Source: Emergomyces orientalis
Taxonomy: Eukaryota > Ascomycota > Eurotiomycetes > Onygenales > Ajellomycetaceae
DNA length: 64,000 nucleotides
Direction: 5' to 3'
Assembly: GCA_002110485.1 (NCBI GenBank)
Contig: MOWL01000045.1
Location: forward strand, 620,001 to 684,000
In this document: positions 44,427 to 57,001 of the stretch, one piece after another
Layout of the letters: each line of letters opens with the position of its first letter
How positions within the stretch are numbered: position 1 is the first letter of the stretch
Translations under genes and position numbers: made by a program
The notes under the pieces: generated by a model
Told to the model about the DNA's origin: nothing
The model's database searches: none
Seen by the model: the letters and a program-made list of their open reading frames with translations, nothing else

Positions 44427-45898
44427 GTTTATTGTCACCCATTTTTCTCTCTTTCTTATTGATAAATTGTATGCAGACTTGTCTTTTTTCTGCCTTTCCA
44501 CGTATTTATTTAGTGAGAACGAAGAGCTTAATAAATAGCTTGAGAAGGTGCTTCGATCGATATAAGCCAGGGTAGATAGGTCTGGATCTCAATCGGACAG
44601 CTAGGGTGGGCTGGTTGCGGGACGGCACTGGTTAGGCGGTTGAAGGAAGCAGACCAAGAAATGGGATTTAAAGGACGTTGGATGGATATCACAGAGGAGC
44701 AGGAGGAGGAAGAAGATAAATGATGGGAGATGGAGATGGAGTGTGGCTGAAGTTGAAAAGTTGCGCAGCAGAAGTGGAAAATGACAAGAATGACTGAACA
44801 ACCGTTCGCGGGGATACGGGATGCAGCGGATGACTAATCCGCATCGGGCGTGGAAGCATATGCCAAGCTATCAGCCGCACAGCCACGCTGGCCTTGCTCA
44901 GCCGCGTCATCATTGGTGGCCGAGACAGTGGCAGACACTGGTCACATATTACTATGTATTGCTTCCAAAGCTGCCCACGGGTTGCCAAGGTCCCGGTCGA
45001 CCAGGACTAAAAATAGCCCTAGAAGATCGAGAGATAAGCGCCAGACCCGTGAGCCATGGGTGAAAAGATAGATATAAAATTGACCTAGGGTCAGGGATTC
45101 CAGGTCGGATATTTTGTGACTACCCCAGGTAGCGCAAGCTAACACTACATTTGGATAAAATTGCAAAAACTTCCCTGACGCAATAGCATATTCACATATA
45201 AATGCATCAACAATCCAACCCTGGATAAAAGACACTCCCATATAATCTGGTTTTCCTTCCTTGCCCTACTTCAAACCAACGCATGCATTGCCAAACCATG
45301 TCCCGTAGAAAATTTTGAAAGAAATATACATAAAATCATTGGACATAGCCATACCATATTGTACCAAAAGAGCAAAACAGAACAACCCAACATGCGTAGA
45401 ACGCCGCTCAAAACAGCGCTAGGATATCATGATAAAAGTCAAACGGAGAAAGCGTACCGTTTTCATCATCGGGAGAAACCACTGTGGTTTAGCTTGCGCC
45501 TGAAAAAACAAATGGAGGAAGCGAGGAAGAAAACCCTGGTTGAGCTCCTCAGTACAAAATAACCCTCTAGTGAAATATCTCGAATTTTCACCAGAAGAGA
45601 TAGACTATGGTTTAGAGGTGCGTCTTAACAGGGTTCTGCCAAAGCCGTTCTGAATACTCCTACACAATTGACAGAGAGAGAAACGGCGAATTGGAATTCA
45701 TCGCAATTTCGGAGTGTGTTCTGGCCACACTTTGAGGGCTAGCCTTCAGTCATTGCCCCCGCATTTTCCCTGGATATCAACTGAGTTGAAAGGGAGGCCG
45801 TATAGCAGATTATGCACTCCCGTCGAAAGCAGCCGCTACCTCAGCTCATAGCTTCTGTAAAACCAGGGAACACTAACAATGCTCCAAAACCTCCTTAC
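44427..45898. other. Intergenic, CYSTM promoter side
   Basis: 1.5 kb with no recognisable gene, repeat or RNA. Short chance frames on both strands only. Confidence 0.45.
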
Positions 45899-46528
45899 TC
45901 AATGTCGCACCCGTCGACCCGGAGCTCTCCCACCTCCATACTCGCGCGGATCAACAGTCCGGTAAGACCCAGTGCGCTTACTATAAGACCTCCGCTCCGA
46001 TTGCGACGGCGTCGACAATTCCTCAAACACCTCTACAACATCCTCTGACCTCGAAGATGTACTCTCACTCATAACCTCTATCACCTCCGGTCGCCGTCGT
46101 TGTGACTGGGAGCGGTGGGGAGGTGGTCTGCTGTCGTCCGTCACGGTAGGCATATCATCGACTACGGTAGCGCGGCCACCGAATATGAGGAATAATATCC
46201 AGATAAGCACGGTGAAGCCGCCAACTGTGCCAACGACTATACCCACGACTGTGCCAGGGGAGGAGGTGAAGGAGGAGTAGGTCGAGGGGATCGAAATCAT
46301 GCGGTCACGGCGCTGGAGGTCGGAGGCGGAGGGAGATATTGATTGGGCTATGTCCCTGGATTTGGCGAGAAAGGATCTACCGAGAGAAGAGGGCGAGAAA
46401 GAATTGCGCTGGGATGATTGGGTGGTTCGTTTCTGTGGGTTGGAGAAGAGATCCAGCTGTGCGATGTTTCGGGCAAGCTTTTGGAGGCTGCCAGAGGCAG
46501 TAGTTGTGGATAATTGTATAGGCGCCAT
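45899..46528 (-). CDS. Single-pass transmembrane protein of unknown function
   Basis: A 209-residue frame starting at the ATG at 46528. I prefer this start to the in-frame codon at 46573 because the sequence before it has no coding features. The first 90 residues are Ser/Thr/Gln-rich. One clear membrane helix lies at about 93-117 (TVVGIVVGTVGGFTVLIWIL). The C-terminal 90 residues are polar and Arg/Ser/Glu-rich (SQSQRRRPEVIEVMSES), ending PGRRVRH. Glycine-rich helices of this kind occur in Mid2/Wsc-like sensors, but the Ser/Thr part is short and has no Cys-rich domain. Function unknown; the open frame and helix support a real gene. Confidence 0.65.
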   Translation of the reverse strand: MAPIQLSTTTASGSLQKLARNIAQLDLFSNPQKRTTQSSQRNSFSPSSLGRSFLAKSRDIAQSISPSASDLQRRDRMISIPSTYSSFTSSPGTVVGIVVGTVGGFTVLIWILFLIFGGRATVVDDMPTVTDDSRPPPHRSQSQRRRPEVIEVMSESTSSRSEDVVEVFEELSTPSQSERRSYSKRTGSYRTVDPREYGGGRAPGRRVRH

Positions 46529-47218
46529 ATTTTGACTCAGATTGGGTATCGACCATGAGACGCAAAATTGCAATTAAATAACCACGAAGTTATCTCGTAT
46601 GTAGCAGCAGGTTTTTCAGAAATGTTTGTTGTAAAAGAGTCGGTGAGTCTGGAGGCGGAATGCAAGGGTGTATGTAGATAAGCTAAGCTGCTGTTTTCGC
46701 GGAAATTGTGACGTAGTACGTGTTAGAAGAATAGATACAGCGACAGATATGTAAAAATGGGACGAGAAGGAGTGCTGATAAAATAGGGCCAGCAGCAGAA
46801 TGAAAGAAGAATGAACGACAAAATCAAGCCGAGAGAGAGAGAGAGAGAGAGAAGAAAGAGTATGAATCTGGGGCCAGGGAGATAAATTGCAGGCTGGATG
46901 GGGATGGGAATATTTCTCGATTGGGGACAAAACTCCCAGCCTCATGTTTATTGGCGATGGCGGGGGATGACATAGCGGGCTTGGCGAGTCCCGTGTAGCT
47001 GATTGGTGGCTGGGGAAAATGTAGCTAGTTGCAGCCAAGACTTTGCCCTACATAAGGCGAAAGCTAGGATGCAAAATATGGATATACGATTGGAAATTGA
47101 AGGCTTGAAATATTTATAGTAATACATGGAGCGGCCAATTGCTTCCTGACAAGCTCGCACATCTTGATTTTTACAACTAAAATATCCTTAAAATCGGTAT
47201 CCTTATTCCCAATTACTC
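46529..47218. other. Intergenic between TM protein and beta-galactosidase
   Basis: 690 bp including a GA microsatellite at 46831-46852. No gene seen. Confidence 0.5.
46831..46852. repeat. GA dinucleotide microsatellite (11 units)
   Basis: Uninterrupted GA repeat of 22 bp upstream of the single-pass membrane protein gene. Such purine tracts are common in fungal promoters and 5' UTRs. Confidence 0.9.
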
Positions 47219-50200
47219 CTAACGTGCCCCTTCGCGCTTCTCCCATGCAGGGCAATCAACAAGAGTGATATCCCGCATTCCTGTCCTAACTGCCTCCCGA
47301 TACTCCAAAACAAAACGCTCAAGCTTGGCTCCTTCCCCATCCAAAGCCCACAGCGTAATGCCAAGCGTGTTCTTTCCCTGATAATTGAGGATGCCCTGAG
47401 GGGCTGGAAAGCTAGTCTGCGGACCGAGATTGCTGACGTATTTGCCGTACTGGAATCCGTTCACATATAATTGCACGCGGTACGAAGAAGGCGACGAGTT
47501 GATACCCGGAAATGTGAAATACAAAGGCACATCCCATCCGCGTGGGATATTGAGGCCAAATTCTGCAGTGAAAAAGCCCACTCCCGCGCCAGCAATGCCG
47601 TCGGTGATGGGGCTGGCGGATTTCCAGGATTGACTGGGGGGCCTCGATTGATGCCAGCCCTGGCGCTCAATGTACAGGCCGCCCTCATTCAGTGGTCCGC
47701 GGAAACGATCTTGGTAATCCTCTCCGCCTAAATTACCCGTCAGCTTCCAGGTGACTTTTGACTGAAGGCGTCCGAAAAGTTCGTAATGCTGAATGCCACG
47801 GGGGTTTTTGGTAGAATCTGCACCGATTACGTAGTTTTGACCCAAACCCATGTTATCGACCAGCACCGTGAAAACATATTTCTCGCCGGCTTTCAGTTTA
47901 GGGAAAGAATATATGTTTGTGTTGCTCCCTAGATAACCTTTGCCTTTCCAGGACCCAATGTGGGACCCATTGAGCCATGCTGAATTTCCATACCCAAAAC
48001 CGCCTTGCGTCTCAAAGGAGATTGCCGTCTCAATTCCAGTTGCCATGAAATGTCCCCGGTAGATAAGGTAGCCTGTATGGTACCCGTAGTCCGAGGCATA
48101 TAAAGAAGTCGGCGTTGTAAGTAGGCGTAACGTATTATTGGTTTTCTTGTGATCAGCAACTGTCCATGCCGAATCTTCGTAATCCGCCTGGAGTTCGGGG
48201 AGAGAATCGATGTATCTCCATTCCAGATTCTCCAAGACTGGGATATCGATTTTGGGGGACGCATATTCAATCGACAATGTCCAGATACAATTGTCATCCG
48301 CATTATGTTCAACTTTTTCTCCGTTGATATACAGTGTGCTTGTGGCTTTTGGAGCGCCAATCACTTCGATTGGCGTGGTGGTGTTAAAATCTGCGGTAAT
48401 ATGAAACTCACTTCCACGAACGAAAGCAGTTCGCACAAGATACCCCGCTTTGACAATAATGGAAGGAAGCGGTATTTTCAAATGTGCTGAAGCCTGGAGT
48501 TTCTCTGCTGCGGGGCTTCAGGAACCCAGTAATTATATGCGGAGTTGCGATCTGTGTATATACCTCATTAGACTTTTCTGTCTTGATAATGCCTCTCCAG
48601 TGGCGAGGACTTGTGCTTACCAAGAATGAAAATCGCCAGATGGTCAATTTCCACAATGCGACGCTCCCGGATTGTTTCCCAGTTAAGAACAACATAGTCG
48701 TCCACTTTCTTGATTGCCATGTTTTCTGAGGGCCCTTCAACCACAGAAGGCATCGAGCTCGTGGACACGGCAAGTTCGTGACGCTCGTTTTCCCCGCCGT
48801 AAACGACTAAAACCTTCCTGTCTCCAAACTTTTTCCATGTAAATATCTCAGCAGTCGAGTAGAGAATATTAGTTCCTGAAACGTCATAGTCCGTAACGTG
48901 GATTTTGGAATCTCTGCCATTCAATGTCAATGTTCCGTTAAGTTGGGGAATGGTCAAACGCCCAGCACTTGTTGGGAGTTTCAATTTGTAATTCGTTGAA
49001 GCTTTCGAGGTGTACTCGGAATGCCTCAATACAAAAAAGGACGATTTAGACAGCCTTCCTATCAGGGGAGTGACTGTCAATGCTGGTGTGGTCGTAAACT
49101 GTGAAATAGACCGGTGACCGGGAACCGCATTCAGATATGAAGGGGAGACCTTCATAAAATTACCCATTAACTTCAGCTCGCTGTACTTTTCACGAGTGAT
49201 GTTGCGGTCTTCTGATATGGGAGCCCCGTAGTCGTAGGATGTATAACCTCCTGGGTGACCGAGATTTCCCCAGTTCGTTCCACCAAACGTCTAAAACCAG
49301 CAGTTAGAGGATATTTTTAAGTAGGCAGAGGAGGATGGGAAAGGAAAGGAGGAAATTATTGTAGGTACCATATAGAGATTCAAAAATACATTTCCAAAGC
49401 TGAAATTGTTTTTGTAAAAGACCCTTTCAAACTCATGGTTCAGAAGTTGAGAACATTTATCAAGTCCAGCTCCACCCCAGGGGTCATATGCCCCAGCTTG
49501 GAACTATATTGTTTGTTAGTAAACGAATATGCCTTCCAGGAGTTCCACATACCTCAACTAGAGAATAAGGCGTAGTAGGGCTTTGTATGAGATGGAGTTG
49601 GCGCCAATGGGTGGGCAAAAAACCTGGAGGCCAGAGGTCCGGATTGGCCTAAGCGGAATTAGAACCCAAAATACGATAAGAAGAACCTCTACATACACGA
49701 TTGAACCCAAGCCTTCACAGGAAAGTTAGCGCGATCTCGTTTCTTTCTTTGAAGATCTTTGGCAACTTACGGATATTTGTCATGGCGGTAGATATCAACC
49801 TCCCCCTTCCCTGTGCCAGGAGCATTATTCCCAGCAGCCCACGCATCATTGCTAATCATGGGGACCACGATCCCGGCTTTCCTAGCTTGATCGATTACGT
49901 ACTGCACATAATCCCCGTCGGGAAAATCGTGAATGCGCAAGGAGAGAGTATATTCATTTTCTGGCTGGTATAATATCAAGGGCCCTCCATTTGTGATCTG
50001 TGCTTTGGCCACTGTTTCTGCAACATGGGCGATATAGCTATGTTCTCCGGTCAGATATGCGTGCAGTGGGATGGTAAAGAGGTATGGGGAAAAGAGTCAT
50101 ACGTACTTTTCATTTGCAGCGAGATAATCCTTTGCGCTGGTCCGAAGCTGGCCTTTCACGCGTTGTAACCAGTCAGGGAAACCCCCGCCAGATACTTCTG

Positions 50201-50748
50201 CGTTAATGTATGGGCCTGGGCGAGCAAGAAGATATATTCCAGCTTCGGTGGCCGCTTCAAAGAATGGCTCCCATGCGAAGATGCCTTCAGCAGTGTAGTC
50301 ACCTGGCTTCCCTTCGGTCAAAGCCCAGTTGGTGTAGAACGACACGCAATTGAAACCGAGCGCTTTGATTTTCTGGAAAATATCGAGCCAAAGAGACGGT
50401 ACGGGCAATCTGGATTGCATGGTCAGCCCATATCTAGCTAGCAACAGTCAAAAGCATGAAGAGGGGGAAATAAGCTGTTCAACATACCGAAATGGATGGA
50501 ACTCAGCGCTGAATATCATTATTCGCTCCCCATTAATAAATATTGATTCATTGTCCCATTTTACCTTCTATAGGTCAGTAAAACTGCAATTGATATCGGG
50601 ACCTTTAGAAGTCACAAACAATATCTTGAAGCAGATCACGCTTTACAGGATCCGGATGCTCAATAACGGTGAACCCCCGCAGCTTATGGTCGACAGCGGC
50701 GGATTGAAGAGCCAGGCACGCAGTTGCGCATACAGAGAGGAACCTCAT
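47219..50748 (-). pseudogene. lacA: Secreted GH35 beta-galactosidase (LacA type) with two apparent frameshifts
   Basis: Would split terminal beta-galactosides outside the cell. Nine exons: 50620-50748, 50488-50564, 50107-50409, 49771-50037, a 16-nt exon 49697-49712, 49554-49648, 49369-49503, 48621-49290 and 47219-48551. They sum to about 1008 residues, the length of Aspergillus LacA, if two missing bases are allowed for. A signal peptide (MRFLSVCATACLALQSAAV) starts it. The acid/base Glu lies in YQPENEY and the nucleophile Glu at the SLVE-FQAG join; FGGTNWGNLGHPGGYTSYDY follows. The first lesion is in exon 6 (49618-49622, five A where six are needed). The second is in exon 9 (48512-48515, four G where five are needed). 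If not sequencing errors, translation stops before the nucleophile, so activity is lost. Confidence 0.9.
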
Positions 50749-51897
50749 GGTTGCGACCTGAATTGACTCAGGGTTACTGGAGATGAGCAGAAAAATCCGT
50801 GAGATATGGTCATACGAATGGCCGTCGCCATCTTCTTATATTCGCTGCTCCAACGTTCTGCTGGATCTTAGCATGCCGCAGGGAATCAAGGAGAACAAAA
50901 TGGTGGGAAACAAAAGGGACGCTTGTAGCGGGATCGCCCATTTTCTGGGTTTGGCGATCCCCAATAATGAGATAGATGAAGCCATTGTACCCCTGACCGA
51001 CTCCACATCCATAACTCCATTTTTGCAACAGGGCTGGTTCACATGTGGTTTTTATAGGGGGCCTAGGCATCTAGGAACCTATACACAGATTATATTGAGC
51101 CTAATCTCTCAACTGCCGTGAACAGATGTTAATCTTCTCAATATTGCTACGAATTTTAAGGGTCGCCACCAGTTTTATTAAGCAAATCATACCAGTTAAA
51201 ACCCGTCAGAGTTGTCGCGCCCTTCTTCACTCTTCCAGTGTTCACCTGTGCTTCTTTCGTGTGGAGCACATTTGGGTAATATAGAAAAGAATTATAGTAC
51301 TCACGTGCTCAGCTGCCAGTTTGGAAGCAGCAGCGCACGGAGGACTACAATTACTAGATGAGACCTGCCAGAGAACCCTGAACGAGCTTCCGTGCACTTT
51401 TATACGCGTGGTGGCTTGGCTTCGCCGTTAATGGTTTTAGCCCCCTTAGGTTAGATCCACATTTGAGACTACGGATTTTTGGAGGGGAAAATGATGAAGC
51501 TTTGAAAAGATCAGCATCGTTCGTCGCATTATTTATCCGATAATCGCCTTGGCTAACGTGTGGAAAAAGAAAAAGAGGGTTTTTTTCGACTGGCGGTCGA
51601 GAAAATCGCGTAATCCTTCGGGTCTTAGCCAAATTCGCTTCCCCAAAGGGATCGAGTCCCTGTTTTGGGGTGAGAGATGATTTGACTGGCAATCATAGTG
51701 GGCGGCAATTTAGGTCCTCGGTAATTGAGAGTTAACTAAACATGCCATGCATCGGGATTCAACAGCCTGTACAGTGGTTCATGACATGCCATTTCAAAAT
51801 TGAATCTTCATGTGGTTATGCGTAGATATAAGTGGCCGAAGTAGAGAGCCAGGGAACGAATGCGTAAGGTACAAAGTTTTGAAATCTGCATCTATAT
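50749..51897. other. Intergenic, beta-galactosidase promoter side
   Basis: 1.15 kb between the NCL1 stop and the beta-galactosidase start. Two 110-codon chance frames on opposite strands; nothing recognisable. Confidence 0.45.
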
Positions 51898-54741
51898 CTA
51901 CACGGCCATGGCCACATCGTCACCCTTTTCCTCTTCCACCGACACCGGAACTTCTATGCCATCGGCCGGAGTGACAACATCAGCGATGTCCTCATCTTGG
52001 CTAATGGTAGCTGCACCAGTTGCATCAGGTGATTGATCAGACGTTGCGGCGGCAGCTTCTTTGCGTTTCTGTGTCGTATTCACCAATGGAGTGTCATCAT
52101 CATATAACCGCAGCAGCATGGCGCGTCGTTCCTCCTTAGGCAACATCAAGTTCAATGAATACATGCTTCTCCATAGTGGCAGAACCATACGTTCCCTAAG
52201 CAAAAGAGTTAGCACAAATTACCCACAAGGCACGAAATTCCGAATGGAAACATACCGGAAGCCATTTTCACTGTCTGTGGGCTCGATTCTTAGAACACAA
52301 CATCCCATGTCAGCATCCCTTGCCCATTCGCCGATCTCCCCTAGTTGCCTCCAACCACCATCATTTACTTTGGGAAACATCTCAATTAATAGCTTCCGCA
52401 ATGTTTCCTTCTGATATATTTTAACCACACGACGGGGTCCAACCCAGGATTCAAGAATCGCAAGGCCATCAGTCTGGATGCGCCATGGGCAGACGTCTTG
52501 TCGTTGCACATCTTGCTTAACAAACATTTTGACACCTGAATGTACGAACTTTATTCCTGCCCCTTCGTTAGCGGTAAGAATATCACGAGCTAGGGTACTT
52601 GTATAATAGATCGTTTTAGCCGGGCGACCCTGCGAATTCCGAACCATGAAACGATCTCTCGGGAATTGTGGTGATATATCATAGAAACTGAATATCTGAT
52701 CGAACTCTTCGCTCTTAGCATCTAGATATTTGAAAGGCTCTTCCACTGGTTGGCCAGGTTTGCGCTTCGCTGGGAGAGAAAGCGTTGTAGATATTATTGG
52801 CTTCTGTTGCGCGGATTCCTCTGGTTGTGCGTCCTGTGAAATCGGTAGAAGTTCTTGTGCGTTCTGGTTGGTTTGTTCTTCCAGGGCGTTCTCAGGAGAA
52901 GGAGCTGAAGGAAGTACACGATGGATACCCTCTACCTTTTGTCGTTTATTTGCAAGATCCTCATTTGACTCGTCAAAGGTTCTTTTAGGCACGCTCGGAG
53001 TAATAGGGGTCGGAGCAATATCTGATTCAATAGGAGTCGCCTCCCCCGATACAGCGGCTACATCGCCGGGCACCTTGGTCTCGTTTTGGTCGGCTTTAAT
53101 TTCCGTCGTACCTTCAGCTGTAGAAGATGTAGTAGATTTTTTAGTCCCCTCCGGTCTTGCTTTAATGTCGCTCTTCTTTTCTAGTACAGTGATGAAGAAT
53201 GCTCCAGTATCTTGTTGATGGGGATATACGCGCATGCATCGAGATAAATCGATACCTTCCTCTTCTGCAGGAGGAAACATGCCCTCCACTATCCTATTAA
53301 GAGTATCATCGCCTTGGGAAACTGCCTCTTCGACATCTTTCCAGTTGGTCCATGTTCTTCCTTGCTTGTCCATGACTGTCCAGCTCTTTAGACCCGGAAA
53401 CCTTTTCAGGGCAGACAACTCGTTACTGCAGTCCAAAACGTGAACCTTGTTTGGACCGCCACACCGATCAATAACACTCGCGATGACCGCTTCGTTTTCA
53501 ACAGGATTCATGCTGCAAGTCGAATACACCACCCGTCCCCCAACTTTTAGCATTTGCAAAGCTCTGGTCAAAATCCGGCATTGGGTGGTGTGCAGGCCAA
53601 GAGCATTGGCAGGATTCCAGTCTTTCCATACATTAACGTTCTTGCGAGTGGTTCCATCACCTGAGCAAGGGACATCGGCCAAGATGCGGTCGAACTTGAG
53701 GTACCTGTTTCGCACAGGTTTACCTTCCGGTGGGGGCAGCGATGGCAATTTAATTGAAGGGTACATCGTAGCGTCATGATTTGTAACAATCAAATTTGGA
53801 GAATTGAGACGTTTCATCTGATGAATTAATAAATGGGCGCGCTTGTAATCGCTATCGTTGGCGATAAGTAAACCCGTTGATCTCCCATCATCATCCAAAC
53901 CGTCTAATTCCATTTCGCCGTTAAGCAGTTTAGGGACGTCAACGGTTCCCTCTATTCTTTGAGCCTCAGCACTAGATTCGACTCTCTCGGCAATCTCCGC
54001 CATCCTCTCCTCTTCTCCCGCATGTACCAACTCTATCAATTGTGCTGACTTGCTGCCGGGCGCAGCACACATGTCCAGCACTGTCATTCCTGGGCGGACG
54101 TCGAGTACCAAAGGAGGAATCATGCTCACTACTTCTTGGCGGCTAATATTTCCAACTTCTGTTTCCGCGACGAGGAACTTCTGGAAAGAAGCAAATGGTG
54201 CAAACCGGCGTATAACATTTTTTGGAGTTGTCATCGACCATGCCAATTGGTCTGGGTACCAAGGTACAGGATGGGGAGGGTCGACAGGATTGCCTTCATG
54301 CGTGATGGAGGTAATTTTAGGAATATAAAAGTCCTTCAGGCGTTCTTGGACCGCGAGAGCGTGGCTGTATTCCGGAAAATAATAGACACATCATATCGTC
54401 AGCTCTAGCGCATCACATTCGGGGAGGTTTCGTAGAAAGTCTAGGCGAACACACCTTTTAGATCCAGTGAACCGGAAGCTGTTAGGCAAATCTCGCCTGA
54501 AAGCAGCCCAAAATTCATCCTTTTCATCATCAGGAACAATATGGAGGCTGTTGTAATAGTTTTCATATTTTTCGTTCTCCCTCACTAATATCGTGGAGAA
54601 ATTTGGTCGGCGACCGCGATTGCCAGCGCCACCACCACCCTTAAGCCAATATATCAGCATAGAGTATATGATAGCGAGATACCTAAATATGAATGTCTGT
54701 AATTGGTTGAAACTTACCTTTTTATTCCCGCGTTTGCCCAT
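51898..54741 (-). CDS. NCL1: tRNA (cytosine-5) methyltransferase Ncl1/Trm4 (NSUN2 type)
   Basis: AdoMet-dependent enzyme that makes m5C in tRNA at several positions, in the nucleus. Exons 54718-54741, 54455-54639, 52256-54364 and 51898-52195 fit in phase, giving 871 residues. The N-terminal part has GGGGAGNRGRRPNFSTIL and FTGSKSHALAVQERLKDFYI. The Rossmann domain shows LDMCAAPGSKSAQLIELVHA (AdoMet site). The two catalytic cysteines lie in DVPCSGDGTTRKN and YSTCSMNPVENEAV. GAFFITVLEK closes the core. A 100-residue acidic insert and a fungal C-terminal extension (WRSMYSLNLMLPKEERRAML) follow. Length and motifs match other fungal Ncl1 proteins. No lesion. Confidence 0.95.
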
Positions 54742-57001
54742 AATGCGTGTTATTTGCCTTGGAATTTTTTTTTTATCACAGCTTCCCACAGACCAAGCTT
54801 GAATTTTTAGAGCTTTGAGGGGAGCGCCGGATGAACTATCGGACCGAGAAGTTGGCTTGGCCCAGTATCAAACTCCCAAGCATACATACATCATCACTTG
54901 TTACTCGGTGTGAGCTAGATATTTGACAGTATCGTTTCAAATTAAGGACTAAACTAGTAACATTAGCAGTGTATGGGGTAGATTCTGATGACTTCGATAC
55001 CTCGCTTTCTTGAGTGCTGGAATTCCGAGAAAGATTATTGGAGAAGGCAATTCCCTTTGCATCTTCATCAATTTTTGATCAAAAGCCGCTATAAAAATAT
55101 CATATTTCAATGCAAAAAATTTTTTACATACAAACTTTCTCAACAATGTCTACTGCGATGAACAGCTTCAGATGTTCATTATTTATGTGAAAGTCTGAAT
55201 AAATGTATGAAATCACTCCATGCTTCTATGGACAATCAACTATGCTGTGGCACTAATCAATCAGCAGACCCTGACAATGCGATAAAAGAGAAGTACAGTA
55301 CATGTTCCCCTCCCCCCCAAGCAGGGGATAAATTTGGAGATGACTGCGGAAGCTCCAAAATTACTGTTGTTCAGATATATTTTGTTCTTCAGAGCGGATA
55401 AGCGTAGCAGCATTGCCAACCTAAGCAAAACTGGGCACTCACTTGCGTTTCCAGTCAGCATTCAGACCTTGTGGCATTGATTTATCCTGAATTAACGATT
55501 CGAATAGCCACCAACAAAGATTATTTTGTTGTTGTCAAAGAATGATGAAGGAGTTTCTGATGAAGCCCAGGGCCACAGGTCAGATATTTTCCTAAAATAG
55601 CAAAGTCGAGCCCCGGCGCCCACTTTTGCCTCAACCTGTCCAACCACCAACCACCAACCACCAAACATGTTCATCTCATCCTGCACGCCCCACAGACCAC
55701 AGTGGCACCCACCAAGCCCAATATCTATTTTCGACATAGCCAAGAGTAAATGCGGGCAGCTGATAAATGAAATATCATCGCCGGGAAATTACAATCATCT
55801 TTGTGCACATTGCTCGGGAATTGAGCAGAGTTTTTCACCTGTCCACTTCCAGTATTCGAGAGTGATAGCCCCGCTGTATCTTCTCGGCTCATGCCTCAGG
55901 AATCGTGGTCAACTTCGTTGATGTTGCGATTTGGCATTGCTACCTGGCCATGCAGAAAAAGAATTCTTCACCAAGCGATGCTTGGAGGGACCAACTCGGA
56001 CTGGCTGAGGTTCAAACACGGGACCAACAGCTGGCCAGCCTCTCCTCGTATTTTCTGGAAGATCAGAGCGGGGGTAAGAGCTGCATCACCACAACATTTA
56101 TCATTGGACCAAATCTGCGACCAAGAGACACGAGGAGCTGAGGTTTTAGCGGCTATTGAATCCTTGCAAAATTGGTGACAACATGGCGCTAGAGCATGCT
56201 AATTTTTTTGCGCATCTCCCTATGAAAAATTCGAGAGAGCCAATCATGGAAAGGGATGTGCTGTTGAATACCGACAACAGCGCATGATTCGTTGAATTCT
56301 TCTTTTTCAGTGGAGCTTGGAGGATTTTATCGCTGGCCAAAAGGACAGCATGAATTTTTTCACCAGCAGGGGTCACGCCCACCAAACCAACAAAAGTTAC
56401 AAGCCCTAGTTTAGCCATGAATTTCATCACAGTACGGAGTTATTTTCATGACCAACAAACTAAGCCCCCAATTCTCTATGATGGATGGCTTGACGCCCAG
56501 CCTTGTCGCGTTCCTGACCCACCCAAAGACCATGGCAGACAAGAATTGGGACTAAGCAGACGCGATCTCCAATTATTTTGCCGGCTTTGCTCCAGTTGCA
56601 GTCCCATGGACTGCAGAATGCGCAGCACGCCCATCACCCCTGAGCTGCATATCTTTTCAAAATTCTGAAAGCCGTGCTGCCTTCTGTCGAGTTGGCCGGC
56701 GATCAAGCCAATCACATCGATGGCGGGCCCAGGCAGCGAGACCATTATTTTGGGCGGGCTTGCTCTAGGAATATTATTTAGGGGCGCACCAGTCCCTCAG
56801 AAGGGATGCTGGAACTTTCAAATCTCTTCTCCCTTCCAGCTTGGTTTTGCTTGTCTTTAAGCAAGCGGTCATCTTGTTTTATTAGAGTACAGTCGCTCTT
56901 TATTTCGATAAGCCTCGGTGCCACGCAGACACACCACTCTTGATCTTCTTTGCGGAGCTACTATTACTTCTCCCTAGTGCACATAAACTCAAACAGTAAA
57001 A
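54742..57001. other. Long divergent NCL1/PLAC8 intergenic region
   Basis: 2.3 kb. Contains a short tandem CCACCAA-type repeat near 55648-55669, TACGGAGTT at 56433-56441, and one weak small-secreted-protein candidate (56146-56427). Nothing else recognisable. Confidence 0.45.
56146..56427 (-). CDS. Possible small secreted protein, unrecognised
   Basis: A 93-codon frame whose N-terminus looks like a signal peptide (MKFMAKLGLVTFVGLVGVTPAG). The rest has few cysteines (two) and no known family. No TATA box or splice sites were found. Overlapping plus-strand frames exist. Listed only because of the signal-like start. Confidence 0.2.
   Translation of the reverse strand: MKFMAKLGLVTFVGLVGVTPAGEKIHAVLLASDKILQAPLKKKNSTNHALLSVFNSTSLSMIGSLEFFIGRCAKKLACSSAMLSPILQGFNSR

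Noticed and set aside
50783..51692. Two 110-codon frames upstream of the beta-galactosidase
   Set aside because: Opposite strands, no recognisable motifs; treated as chance.
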